DNA from: an uncultured Flavobacteriales bacterium
GTDB lineage: Bacteria > Bacteroidota > Bacteroidia > Flavobacteriales_D > Parvicellaceae
Length of the DNA stretch: 64,000 nucleotides
Reading direction: 5' to 3'
Assembly (NCBI GenBank): GCA_943787725.1
Contig: CALSNM010000011.1
Coordinates: 44,578-108,577 of the forward strand
Shown: positions 18,283-28,491 of the stretch, piece by piece
Numbering within the stretch: position 1 is the stretch's first letter
Layout of the letters: each line of letters opens with the position of its first letter
Notes under the pieces: model-generated
Told to the model about the DNA's origin: nothing
The model's input: only the letters and a program-made list of their open reading frames with translations
The model's database searches: none
Program-made: the position numbers and the translations under genes

Positions 18283-19149
18283 ATGTTTGTCAATTCCAAT
18301 ATCGTAAATGAAATAATCACTTACTACGACGAGAAATTGAGTGCGCTATATCCTAGTAATGAAGTGAAAAACATTACAGAAATGATGTTTGAACATTTCA
18401 TGGGTTGGGATAAAATCACATTAAGGTTAAATAATAAATCTTCGCTTTCCGAATCGGAATTACTTTTGTTTCATAAAGCTTTAAAAAGACTGTTGAAAAA
18501 TGAACCTGTGCAACATATAACAGGAGAAATGGAGTTTTATTCATTGCCTTTTAAGGTAAATAAAAATGTTTTAATTCCTCGCCCTGAAACAGAAGAACTG
18601 GTGGATTTGGTTATTAAGGAATGCAAGGGTTATGAAACAATTTTAGATATTGGTACAGGATCGGGTTGTATTCCAATATCTCTCAAAAAACACTTAAAAA
18701 ATACGTTCGTTTATGGTGTAGATATCTCTGAAAATGCTTTGGTTGTTGCAAGAGATAATGCCGAATTAAATTCAACGGAAGTTACCTTTGTTAAAGAGGA
18801 TGTTCTTAAAATGTCATCTCTAGAGAATTCTATAAAAAAAGGATTTGATGTGATTGTAAGTAATCCACCGTATATTACAAATTCTGAAAAGGTATTAATG
18901 AGTGAGAATGTTCTTACCTTTGAACCACATGTAGCTCTTTTTATTGAAGATGATGAGCCCTTATTGTTTTATGATAAGATTGGCCATTTAGCATACGATA
19001 ACCTACCTTCTGGTGGCAAATTGTATTTTGAGATAAATGAGCATTATGGCGATCAGATAATGGCGCTTTTAAAATCTATTGGTTTTTCGAATATTCGAAT
19101 GCTAAAAGATTTACAAAATAAAGATAGAATTGTTACAGCTATTCGTTAA
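18283..19149 (+). CDS. prmC: Peptide chain release factor N5-glutamine methyltransferase
   Basis: A 288-residue SAM-dependent methyltransferase. The N-terminal helical domain (residues 1-85) docks the release factor; PVQHITGEMEFYSLPFKVNKN and LIPRPETEELV are typical PrmC. The SAM-binding loop is ILDIGTGSGCIPISL, and the catalytic motif is VSNPPYI (NPPY at about residue 196). It methylates the glutamine of the GGQ motif in RF1 and RF2. It is followed after 26 nt by ligA on the same strand, so the two probably share a transcript. Confidence 0.95.
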   Translation: MFVNSNIVNEIITYYDEKLSALYPSNEVKNITEMMFEHFMGWDKITLRLNNKSSLSESELLLFHKALKRLLKNEPVQHITGEMEFYSLPFKVNKNVLIPRPETEELVDLVIKECKGYETILDIGTGSGCIPISLKKHLKNTFVYGVDISENALVVARDNAELNSTEVTFVKEDVLKMSSLENSIKKGFDVIVSNPPYITNSEKVLMSENVLTFEPHVALFIEDDEPLLFYDKIGHLAYDNLPSGGKLYFEINEHYGDQIMALLKSIGFSNIRMLKDLQNKDRIVTAIR

Positions 19150-19163
19150 AATAAAGGAATTAA

Positions 19164-21239
<2,076 letters not shown>

Positions 21240-21300
21240 AGTGCGCATCCAATTGTGGGTAAGTATTAGAATATCATTTTATTCAAAGCCTAAAATCTTT

Positions 21301-21308
21301 TATTTTTG
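21301..21308 (+). promoter_or_regulatory. Candidate -7 element for the DUF6913-aroK pair
   Basis: TATTTTTG, matching TAnnTTTG, ends 6 nt before the ATG at 21315. If used, the transcript would be nearly leaderless. Confidence 0.4.
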
Positions 21309-21314
21309 TGGTAA

Positions 21315-21872
21315 ATGCAAACGATAGATAATATAAAAATTAAAGCCGGAAGACTTTTTCTTAATAGGGAAGTTAGAAAAAAGGCACATAGAAAACCTAT
21401 TGTTTGTAATTTAAATAATGCCTCTAGTATCGCCTTGTTAATGAAGATATCAGATGAAGCTGATATGCGAAAAATAACAAAGTTTGAGAAGTTTTTAAAA
21501 GCAGAATTTGGAATTAAGAAGGTTTTTATTCTTGGCTACTCGGACAACAAAAAAGAAGATCCGGATTTTTTAAGATCGAGCATTAGTTTTGATTACTTGC
21601 AGCGAAAAGATTTATCTTGGAATGGAATACCTTCTGGACCGGTTTATGAAAATTTTGTTGCCGAGCGGTTTGATATTCTAATAGATATGACAAATTATTT
21701 TAATGTTCCGTTACGGTTTGTTTTGTTGCGGTCCAACGCCAAGTTTAAAACCGGAATGTTTTCAGAAGAATCCAAGCCTTATTTTGATATGATGATTGCC
21801 TTTGATAAAGACGATTTCGAGGAATATGCCAATCAAGTAGTTCATTATTTGACCATAATAAATGCCAAATAA
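21315..21872 (+). CDS. DUF6913-like hypothetical protein
   Basis: A 185-residue protein of the Bacteroidota-specific DUF6913 type. It begins with a basic helix (GRLFLNREVRKKAHRKP), then alternating strands and helices (SSIALLMKISDE; KVFILGYSD; RFDILIDMTNYFNVPLRFVLL; FDMMIAFDKDDFEEYANQV) that suggest a Rossmann-like alpha/beta fold. No signal peptide or catalytic motif is apparent. Its stop overlaps the start of shikimate kinase by 11 nt, so it is translationally coupled to an aromatic-amino-acid gene, but I see no direct clue to function. Confidence 0.7.
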   Translation: MQTIDNIKIKAGRLFLNREVRKKAHRKPIVCNLNNASSIALLMKISDEADMRKITKFEKFLKAEFGIKKVFILGYSDNKKEDPDFLRSSISFDYLQRKDLSWNGIPSGPVYENFVAERFDILIDMTNYFNVPLRFVLLRSNAKFKTGMFSEESKPYFDMMIAFDKDDFEEYANQVVHYLTIINAK

Positions 21873-22386
21873 TTCTGAAGAAAATAACATTGTACTGGTT
21901 GGTTTTATGGGGGCAGGTAAAACAACCATTGGAAAACTTTTGGCAAAATCTATGGGCTTTACTTTTATAGATACGGACGCTGAAATTGAAAAGGAAGAAG
22001 GAATTTCGGTTGCGCAGATATTTGAAATGAAAGGAGAGGAGTACTTTCGGGAATTGGAACGCAATTTCATTACCAATTTCCGACGAAATAAATGCATTAT
22101 TTCAACTGGAGGAGGTATGCCATGTTATAAGGATAACATGAAAAAATTGAAGATATTGGGAACAGTAGTATTTATAAATACATCCTATGATTTGATAATT
22201 GAAAGGTTAAAAATAAACCAGAAATCAAGACCACTTATAAAATCTGGTTTGGATGATAAAAATGAGGAATTACATAGCTTATTTGCACTCAGACAGGAAA
22301 TATATCAGTCTTCCGACAAAGAGATAGTAGGCGATAATAGTCCAAGTTCTATTTTAGAAGAAATACGGAAAATTACATGTGATTGA
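21862..22386 (+). CDS. aroK: Shikimate kinase
   Basis: A 174-residue P-loop kinase. The Walker A is VGFMGAGKTTIGK (about residues 13-25); the shikimate-binding Asp is in FIDTDAEIE; GGGMP provides the second substrate loop; the LID Arg is in KSRPLI. It phosphorylates shikimate at O-3 in chorismate synthesis. It starts within the last codons of the DUF6913 gene (11-nt overlap), which implies coupled translation. Confidence 0.94.
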   Translation: MPNNSEENNIVLVGFMGAGKTTIGKLLAKSMGFTFIDTDAEIEKEEGISVAQIFEMKGEEYFRELERNFITNFRRNKCIISTGGGMPCYKDNMKKLKILGTVVFINTSYDLIIERLKINQKSRPLIKSGLDDKNEELHSLFALRQEIYQSSDKEIVGDNSPSSILEEIRKITCD

Positions 22387-22540
22387 TAGTTAAACAGCAT
22401 GTTTATTATTGGAATCCCCTTTGTTATTCTTTTTCATGTGCATATTTGATTATTCTAAAAGAGTATCTCGAAAAATAATTGAATCCCTACGTTTTCTCGT
22501 TTAGTCCATATTTATCTTTTGAACTTTTTACCTTTATACG

Positions 22541-24919
22541 GTGAAAGTATTGAAACTAATAATGAAACCATTTCGGGGTTTATATAACTGGGGTAAGAGA
22601 AGAAGGTATTATCTACTAGGGTTTATTAGTATGCTTTTTCTTATATGGCTTTTTTGCCTGCCATCGCAATTATTTAATTCCACTACAAGTACAGTTCTTT
22701 TAGATAAAGATGGAAATATGCTGGGTGCGCGTATTGCTGATGATGGACAGTGGCGATTTCCCCCTAGAGACTCGGTTCCTTATAAATTTGAAAAAGCAAT
22801 AATTCAGTTTGAAGATCGAGATTTTTATTCGCATATCGGTTTTAGTTTAAAAGCTTTTTCTAGAGCAATGAAACAAAACATTTCAGAAGGCAGAGTTGTG
22901 AGTGGAGGAAGTACAATACCAATGCAAACAATTCGCTTATCTCGACAAGGTAAATCGCGTTCTATTTGGGAAAAAATTATTGAAGTTTTTCAGGCTACTA
23001 GAATGGAATGGAGTTATTCAAAAGAGGAAATACTTGCGTTGTATTCTTCTTATGCTCCAATGGGAGGGAACGTAGTTGGTTTGGACGCAGCTTCTTGGAG
23101 GTACTTCGGACGTAGTCCTGAAAATTTAAGTTGGGCAGAGGCAAGTACCTTAGCTGTATTGCCAAATGCACCTAGCTTAATGCACCCCGGTAAAAACAGA
23201 GAAAAACTAATTGCAAAAAGAAATCGTTTGTTGGATAGATTGCATTTGGTTGGAGAGATTGATAAAACCGAATTACAACTTGCTAAAAGTGAGCCTTTAC
23301 CATCTGCACCGCCAAGTTTACCAAATATTTCTCCTCATGTGATAGATAGAATTATGTCTTCTAAAAACAAAGGTAAGACCGTTAATTCCACACTAAAATC
23401 CTCTTTGCAGATTGATGTTAATAACATCGTTAACCAGCACCATAATCGATTAAAAGAAAATGAAATATATAATGTTTCTGTAGTTGTTGTAGAGGTAGAA
23501 ACTGGCAACATAATCTCTTACATCGGAAATGCCAGAGGAAAAGAGCCTGAATACGGATACCAGGTTGATATTATTAAAGCCAGAAGAAGCACAGGAAGTA
23601 TTCTTAAACCTTTTTTATATGCTGGTGCATTGGATAATGGAGTGATTACACCCAATCAATTAATACAAGATGTTCCGACTATAATTTCTGGATACGCTCC
23701 AAAAAATTATAATGAGAAATACGATGGTGCAGTGCCAGCAAGTAGGGCATTATCCAGATCTTTAAATGTACCCATAGTTAAATTGTTGCAGGAATTTGGA
23801 GTCCAAAAATTTCATAATCAATTAAACAGAATGGGGATGACAACTATTGATCGTCCTTCTTCAGATTATGGTCTGTCTCTTGTTTTAGGTGGAGCAGAAG
23901 CGAGTTTAATGGACCTTACTTCAATTTATGCGAATATGGCAAAGGTGTTGAATGATTTTTCGATAGGAAGAAAATCTAAATTTATTCAACCTACTTACGT
24001 AAAGTCTTTTATTAATAATAGAGTGAACGATAATTTACTGTTATCTCCGGGAGCGACATGGATGACGTTTGAAGCTATGCTAGCGGTTTCAAGGCCAGAT
24101 GCTGAAGCTAACTGGCAACAGTTTTCTTCTTCCCAAAAAATTGCTTGGAAAACAGGAACCAGTTTTGGTTTTAGAGATGCTTGGGCAATTGGTGTTACTC
24201 CCAAATATGCTGTGGGCGTATGGGTAGGAAATGCGGATGGAGAGGGTAGGCCTGGAATAGTTGGAGTTAAAGCTGCAGCGCCAATATTATTTGATGTATT
24301 TAAAATATTACCAAAATCGGATTGGTTTGATCAACCGTTTGATGAGATGAAGAAGGTTCCTATTTGTAAGCATAGTGGATTTAGAGCATCAGATGTTTGT
24401 GAAGTTGCTGATTCAGCTTGGATTCCCTTACCATGCTTAAATACGGTCGCTTGTCCCTATCATAAAGTTATTCACTTAGATAATTCAGGTAAACGCGTTA
24501 ACAGTGATTGTGAAGAAGTAAGCAATATGCATATCACTTCTTGGTTTGTGCTTCCTTCTATTATCGAAAAATTTTACAGGAATAATAACCCAAACTACCA
24601 GCCATTACCTCCATTTAGAAAAGGGTGCGCTACTACAGAGGAAGTGCTGCCAATAGGAATTATATACCCTAAATCAAGAAGTAAAATATATGTTCCAATT
24701 AAATTGGATGGAACTTTAAGTAAAACGGTTTTTGAAGCTTCGCATCGCGATAACAATGTTAAAATATATTGGCATTTAGATGATGTATACCTTGGAGAAA
24801 CAATGCGTATTCATCAAATGGAACTAATTCCAGACGAAGGAAAGCATGTTTTAACTTTGGTAGATGAGCTTGGGAACGAAAAAATAAGAACCTTCGAAGT
24901 AGTAGGTAAAAGTGAGTAA
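22541..24919 (+). CDS. pbpC: Penicillin-binding protein 1C
   Basis: A 792-residue bifunctional class A PBP. A single N-terminal membrane anchor (YYLLGFISMLFLIWLFCLP) is followed by the glycosyltransferase domain (FEDRDFYSHIGFS with the catalytic Glu; GGSTIPMQTIRL) and transpeptidase domain with SILK (Ser353), SLN and KTGTS motifs. The last 90 residues match the biPBP_C domain found only in PBP1C. It polymerises and cross-links peptidoglycan. The track start is GTG at 22541; an ATG at 22562 is a possible alternative. The alpha-2-macroglobulin gene that often accompanies pbpC is absent here. Confidence 0.94.
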   Translation: MKVLKLIMKPFRGLYNWGKRRRYYLLGFISMLFLIWLFCLPSQLFNSTTSTVLLDKDGNMLGARIADDGQWRFPPRDSVPYKFEKAIIQFEDRDFYSHIGFSLKAFSRAMKQNISEGRVVSGGSTIPMQTIRLSRQGKSRSIWEKIIEVFQATRMEWSYSKEEILALYSSYAPMGGNVVGLDAASWRYFGRSPENLSWAEASTLAVLPNAPSLMHPGKNREKLIAKRNRLLDRLHLVGEIDKTELQLAKSEPLPSAPPSLPNISPHVIDRIMSSKNKGKTVNSTLKSSLQIDVNNIVNQHHNRLKENEIYNVSVVVVEVETGNIISYIGNARGKEPEYGYQVDIIKARRSTGSILKPFLYAGALDNGVITPNQLIQDVPTIISGYAPKNYNEKYDGAVPASRALSRSLNVPIVKLLQEFGVQKFHNQLNRMGMTTIDRPSSDYGLSLVLGGAEASLMDLTSIYANMAKVLNDFSIGRKSKFIQPTYVKSFINNRVNDNLLLSPGATWMTFEAMLAVSRPDAEANWQQFSSSQKIAWKTGTSFGFRDAWAIGVTPKYAVGVWVGNADGEGRPGIVGVKAAAPILFDVFKILPKSDWFDQPFDEMKKVPICKHSGFRASDVCEVADSAWIPLPCLNTVACPYHKVIHLDNSGKRVNSDCEEVSNMHITSWFVLPSIIEKFYRNNNPNYQPLPPFRKGCATTEEVLPIGIIYPKSRSKIYVPIKLDGTLSKTVFEASHRDNNVKIYWHLDDVYLGETMRIHQMELIPDEGKHVLTLVDELGNEKIRTFEVVGKSE

Positions 24920-24940
24920 ATCCGACACAATGTCAGAAAA

Positions 24941-25015
24941 ATTGTCATGTTTTACAGCGAATTGTGACAATATTGAGGCTGTTTTCTTTCCTAATTCTAT
25001 TGGCATAAGAATTGA
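24941..25015 (+). promoter_or_regulatory. dnaK control region: inverted repeat plus sigma-54-like element
   Basis: The inverted repeat ATTGTCA (24941-24947) / TGACAAT (24965-24971) has a 17-nt spacer, with another TGTCA copy at 24931. Downstream, TTGGCATAAGAATTGA places GG (25002) ten bases before G (25014), which resembles a -24/-12 sigma-54 promoter with one mismatch at each box (GGCAT for GGCAC, TTGA for TTGC). A start near 25027 would give a 33-nt leader. No CIRCE element (TTAGCACTC) is present. Confidence 0.45.
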
Positions 25016-25059
25016 CTAAGGGAAACCAGAAAATCAAGAATTAATAAAGAATAAAAGAT

Positions 25060-26968
25060 ATGTCAAAAATTATTGGAATAGATTTAGGAACAACCAACTC
25101 ATGTGTTTCTGTAATGGAAGGAAATGAGCCTGTTGTAATACCTAACAGTGAAGGGAAGAGAACTACACCTTCAGTTGTAGCCTTTATAGAAGGTGGAGAA
25201 CGTAAAATTGGTGACCCTGCAAAACGTCAGGCAATTACGAATCCTACAAAAACGATATCTTCAATTAAACGTTTTATGGGAAACAAATTCAGCGAATGTT
25301 CGACAGAGATTAGCCGAATGCCTTACAAAGTAATTAAAGGAGATAACGATACTCCGCGTGTTGAGATTGATGATAGAAAATACTCTCCACAAGAAATTTC
25401 TGCAATGGTTCTTCAAAAAATGAAGAAAACTGCTGAAGATTATTTAGGACAAGAAGTTTCAGAAGCCGTAATTACGGTTCCTGCATACTTTAATGATTCG
25501 CAAAGACAAGCTACTAAGGAAGCTGGTGAAATTGCTGGTCTTACAGTTAAAAGAATTATCAATGAACCTACTGCTGCTGCATTAGCTTATGGATTAGACA
25601 AGTCTGGAAAAGACATGAAAATTGTTGTTTTTGATTTTGGTGGAGGAACGCACGATGTTTCGATTCTAGAATTAGGAGATGGTGTTTTTGAAGTATTAGC
25701 AACAGATGGAGATACGCACTTAGGTGGTGATGATGTTGATCAAGCAATTATTGACTGGTTAGCTGCAGAATTCCAAAAAGATGAAGGTCTTGATTTGAAA
25801 GCTGATCCAATGGCTTTACAAAGATTAAAAGAAGCTGCAGAGAAAGCTAAAATTGAACTTTCTAGTACTACAACTTCTGAAATCAATTTACCTTACATTA
25901 TGCCAGTTGATGGTGTGCCAAAGCACTTGGTTAAGTCATTAACTAGAGCAAAATTTGAACAATTAATTGACAGTTTAGTTAAAAGAACAATTGAACCTTG
26001 TAAAGCAGCAATTAAAAATTCAGGTCTTTCTATCAACGAAATTGATGAAGTTATTTTAGTTGGTGGATCAACAAGAATTCCAGCAATTCAAGAAGCAGTA
26101 GAAAAATACTTTGGAAAAGCTCCTTCAAAAGGTGTAAATCCGGATGAAGTTGTTTCATTAGGAGCTGCAATTCAAGGAGGTGTATTAACAGGAGAAGTTA
26201 AAGATGTTCTTTTATTAGATGTTACACCACTTTCATTGGGTATTGAAACAATGGGAGGTGTTATGACTCGATTAATTGATGCAAACACACGATTCCTACT
26301 CAGAAGTCACAAGTATTCTCTACAGCAGCAGATAATCAACCATCGGTTGAATTACATGTATTGCAAGGAGATCGACCAATGGCCAAGATAACAGAACAAT
26401 CGGTAAGTTCCATTTAAATGATATTCCACCAGCTCAAAGAGGAGTTCCTCAAATTGAAGTAAGTTTTGATATTGATGCTAATGGTATTATTAATGTAAAA
26501 GCTACTGATAAAGCTACTGGAAAAGAGCAAAGTATTCGAATTGAAGCATCTTCTGGATTGAGTGATGCGGAAATTGAAAAAATGCGACAAGAAGCTGAAG
26601 CCAATGCTGATGAGGATAATAAGAAGAAGGAAGAAATCGAAACTTTGAATAAAGCGGATGGAATGATTTTCCAAACGGAAAAACAAATGAAAGAGTTTGG
26701 AGATAAAATTCCAGAGGATAAAAAACAACCTATCGAAGAAGCTTTAGCTGAATTAAAAACAGCACATGAAGCGAAAGATGTTGATGCAGTTGGACCAGCA
26801 TTGGAAAAACTAGAATCAGTATTCCAAGCAGCTAGTCAAGACATGTATGCGCAACCTGAAGGAGGAGTCCGGGACAAGATCCAAATGCACAAGCTGGAGG
26901 CGCATGCTGATGGAGCAGAAGAAGTAACAGATGTTGATTTTGAAGAGGTAGAAGAAGAAGCAAAGTAA
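25060..26968 (+). CDS. dnaK: Chaperone DnaK (Hsp70); two single-base deletions in this sequence
   Basis: The first 410 residues are a perfect Hsp70 ATPase domain ([38 protein letters not shown]) and the start of the substrate-binding domain. An A is missing near 26289 (ACACACG where ACAACG is expected) and another near 26386 (GCCAAGAT for GCCAAAGAT). Restoring both gives conserved text ([36 protein letters not shown]) running into the lid domain to 26968, for a full protein of about 636 residues, matching E. coli at 638. The tail [18 protein letters not shown] is the usual acidic end. Both gaps are in A runs, so these are very likely sequencing errors. No dnaJ or grpE follows. Confidence 0.95.
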
Positions 26969-26985
26969 TTGTTTTGGTAAAGATT

Positions 26986-27019
26986 AAAAGGCCCATTCCA
27001 TTTGGAATGGGCCTTTTTT
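26986..27019 (+). terminator. Strong rho-independent terminator after dnaK
   Basis: A 15-bp nearly perfect stem: 26986-27000 (AAAAGGCCCATTCCA) pairs with 27003-27017, followed by further T residues. It lies 18 nt after the dnaK stop, so dnaK is monocistronic. Confidence 0.92.
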
Positions 27020-27112
27020 ATGAGTTAATTTATCATTATGCTCACTATTTACTCAAAAGACTTTACTATCTCTATTTAAGCCTTATGTTTATAGTCTATA
27101 AAAAAGTATAAT

Positions 27113-27760
27113 ATGTCACTAGAAGAAAACGTACTGGACAACAATATAACAGAAACCGAAGCAATAAAGAATTATTCGTACCCATTAAACTTTCAATTTA
27201 AAGTTACCAGTTTAGCCAATGACTTTAATGTAAAGGATGCTAATGGAAATAGTTTAGCTTATGTTCGTCAAAAGATGTTTAAGTTGAAAGAAGCGATTTC
27301 TGTCTTTTCAAATGAAAACAGGGCAGAATTACTTTACAAAATAAATGCGGATAGGATAATTGATTTTAATGCTAGCTATTCGTTTACGAATGCAGACGAA
27401 GAAGTAATAGGTCGTATTGGAAGAAAAGGAGCTAAATCGATACTAAAAGCACATTACGAAATATTCAACAAAGACAATAAGCAAGAATTTGTTATTAATG
27501 AGGAAAATCCTTGGGCAAAATTAGGGGATGCGGTTTTGGGAGAGATTCCTGTTCTAGGAATATTTACAGGGTATTTTTGTAATCCTAGATATGCTATAAA
27601 AAGAGCAGATGGAACAATTGTAGCTCGCTTATCAAAAGAAGCTTCTTTTATGGGAAGAAAGTTTCAGTTGGAGAAGTTGTCTGAATTAAACGAAGAAGAA
27701 GGAGAAAGAATGGTACTGGCAATAATGATGATGTCATTACTGGAAAGAAGAAGAGGCTAG
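27113..27760 (+). CDS. LURP-one-related / tubby-like-fold protein
   Basis: A 215-residue protein resembling the LURP-one/phospholipid-scramblase-like superfamily: repeated strands of the type FNVKDANGNSLAYVRQK, ISVFSNENRAELLYKI, SYSFTNADEEVIGRIGRKG and YAIKRADGTIVARLSKEAS, which in the family form a 12-stranded barrel around a hydrophobic helix. The hydrophobic stretch LGEIPVLGIFTGYF corresponds to that part. No signal peptide. Function in bacteria is not established; membrane binding is plausible. It has its own terminator downstream. Confidence 0.7.
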   Translation: MSLEENVLDNNITETEAIKNYSYPLNFQFKVTSLANDFNVKDANGNSLAYVRQKMFKLKEAISVFSNENRAELLYKINADRIIDFNASYSFTNADEEVIGRIGRKGAKSILKAHYEIFNKDNKQEFVINEENPWAKLGDAVLGEIPVLGIFTGYFCNPRYAIKRADGTIVARLSKEASFMGRKFQLEKLSELNEEEGERMVLAIMMMSLLERRRG

Positions 27761-27778
27761 AAAAACCAAAACTAGGTG

Positions 27779-27808
27779 AAAAGGCTCATTAATTTAATGA
27801 GCCTTTTT
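27779..27808. terminator. Bidirectional terminator between convergent genes
   Basis: GGCTCATTAA (27783-27792) pairs with TTAATGAGCC (27794-27803), flanked by AAAA upstream and TTTTT downstream, so it works as an intrinsic terminator from both sides. It separates the LURP-like gene (plus) from the DUF2752 gene (minus). Confidence 0.88.
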
Positions 27809-27812
27809 GTTT

Positions 27813-28079
27813 TTAGTGAAATATTAGTTTCCAAATAAAACTAGCTAGTATTAATGCTACGGAAGTTGAAAATATAACAACTATGTTTCTTGCACCTTTT
27901 TTATACTTAAAGATTAATTGCGCTACGGTTTAAATAAAGACCAATATAACTGTAATTCTAGCGGGAAATAATTTAATACTTTCCCAAATATTTCCATCCA
28001 CTAATAGAAGACAAGAACGCTGAAATCCACATCCAAAGCACTCTGCTCCAAATTGGTTTTTCCAAGAGCATTCTAGCAC
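27813..28079 (-). pseudogene. DUF2752 family membrane protein, one in-frame stop
   Basis: Found by translating the complement strand. Starting from GTG at 28079 the frame reads VLECSWKNQFGAECFGCG then FQRSCLLLVDGNIWESIKLFPA, which is the DUF2752 signature (Cys, GxxCxGCGxxR-type motif with conserved hydrophobic helix after it). A stop (TTTATTTAAACC) interrupts it at about residue 50; beyond it the same frame continues with IFKYKKGARNIVVIFSTSVALILASFIW, a second membrane helix, to the stop at 27813. The family is a small inner-membrane protein of unknown function. It lies 10 nt after the CCC-motif gene, the pairing usual in Flavobacteriia. The interruption is probably a sequencing indel or miscall. 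Confidence 0.65.
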
Positions 28080-28089
28080 GATATTTTAT

Positions 28090-28422
28090 TTAGAAATTAT
28101 AAGCTGCAGCGCTAGTAACTCCAACAATAATAAAAATAACAACGTAAAGCGCTGAAAGACTTAGTCCAATTTACTCCGCAAATAAAATCAGATTTTGAGT
28201 TTTTAAAAGATTGCTCATATTTAGCTTTATTTGATAAGTACAATGCTTTACTCTTTTGTGCAAGGCAATTGCTGTGATTCCTAAGATTAGACCGATTATA
28301 CCATAAAGGATTCATATAACCATAGATAAAATACCCAAAACTAAAACAGCGGTTGCATTTAGCAATGCATCTGAACCTCAAGAAATTTCAAATTCATCTA
28401 AGCTTTCAAACTCTTCACCCAT
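28090..28422 (-). pseudogene. CCC-motif / DUF4190-like membrane protein, frame broken
   Basis: From the ATG at 28422 the complement strand gives MGEEFESLDEFEIS, a stop, then in the same frame NATAVLVLGILSMVI, a stop, then ILYGIIGLILGITAIALHK. After a frameshift it reads KALYLSNKAKYEQSFKNSKS. A further shift gives LSLSALYVVIFIIVGVTSAA. Put together this is the two-helix layout of flavobacterial CCC-motif membrane proteins (VLGILS, YGIIGLILGIIAL, then a short basic loop and a second helix). At least three interruptions occur in 330 nt. It would be an inner-membrane protein of unknown function, paired with DUF2752. I think the damage is technical. Confidence 0.6.
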
Positions 28423-28491
28423 TCTTATTGTGTTTTATTTATTCAGAGATAACTTTTTGACAATACAATTAAAATTAACTAGCTTTCTGCT

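Noticed and set aside
25028..25059. CIRCE/HrcA operator before dnaK
   Set aside because: No TTAGCACTC-N9-GAGTGCTAA match or near match in 24.9-25.06 kb.
26389..26560. Programmed frameshift in dnaK
   Set aside because: No slippery heptamer or structure is visible, and both shifts are simple A losses in an invariant protein; sequencing error is simpler.
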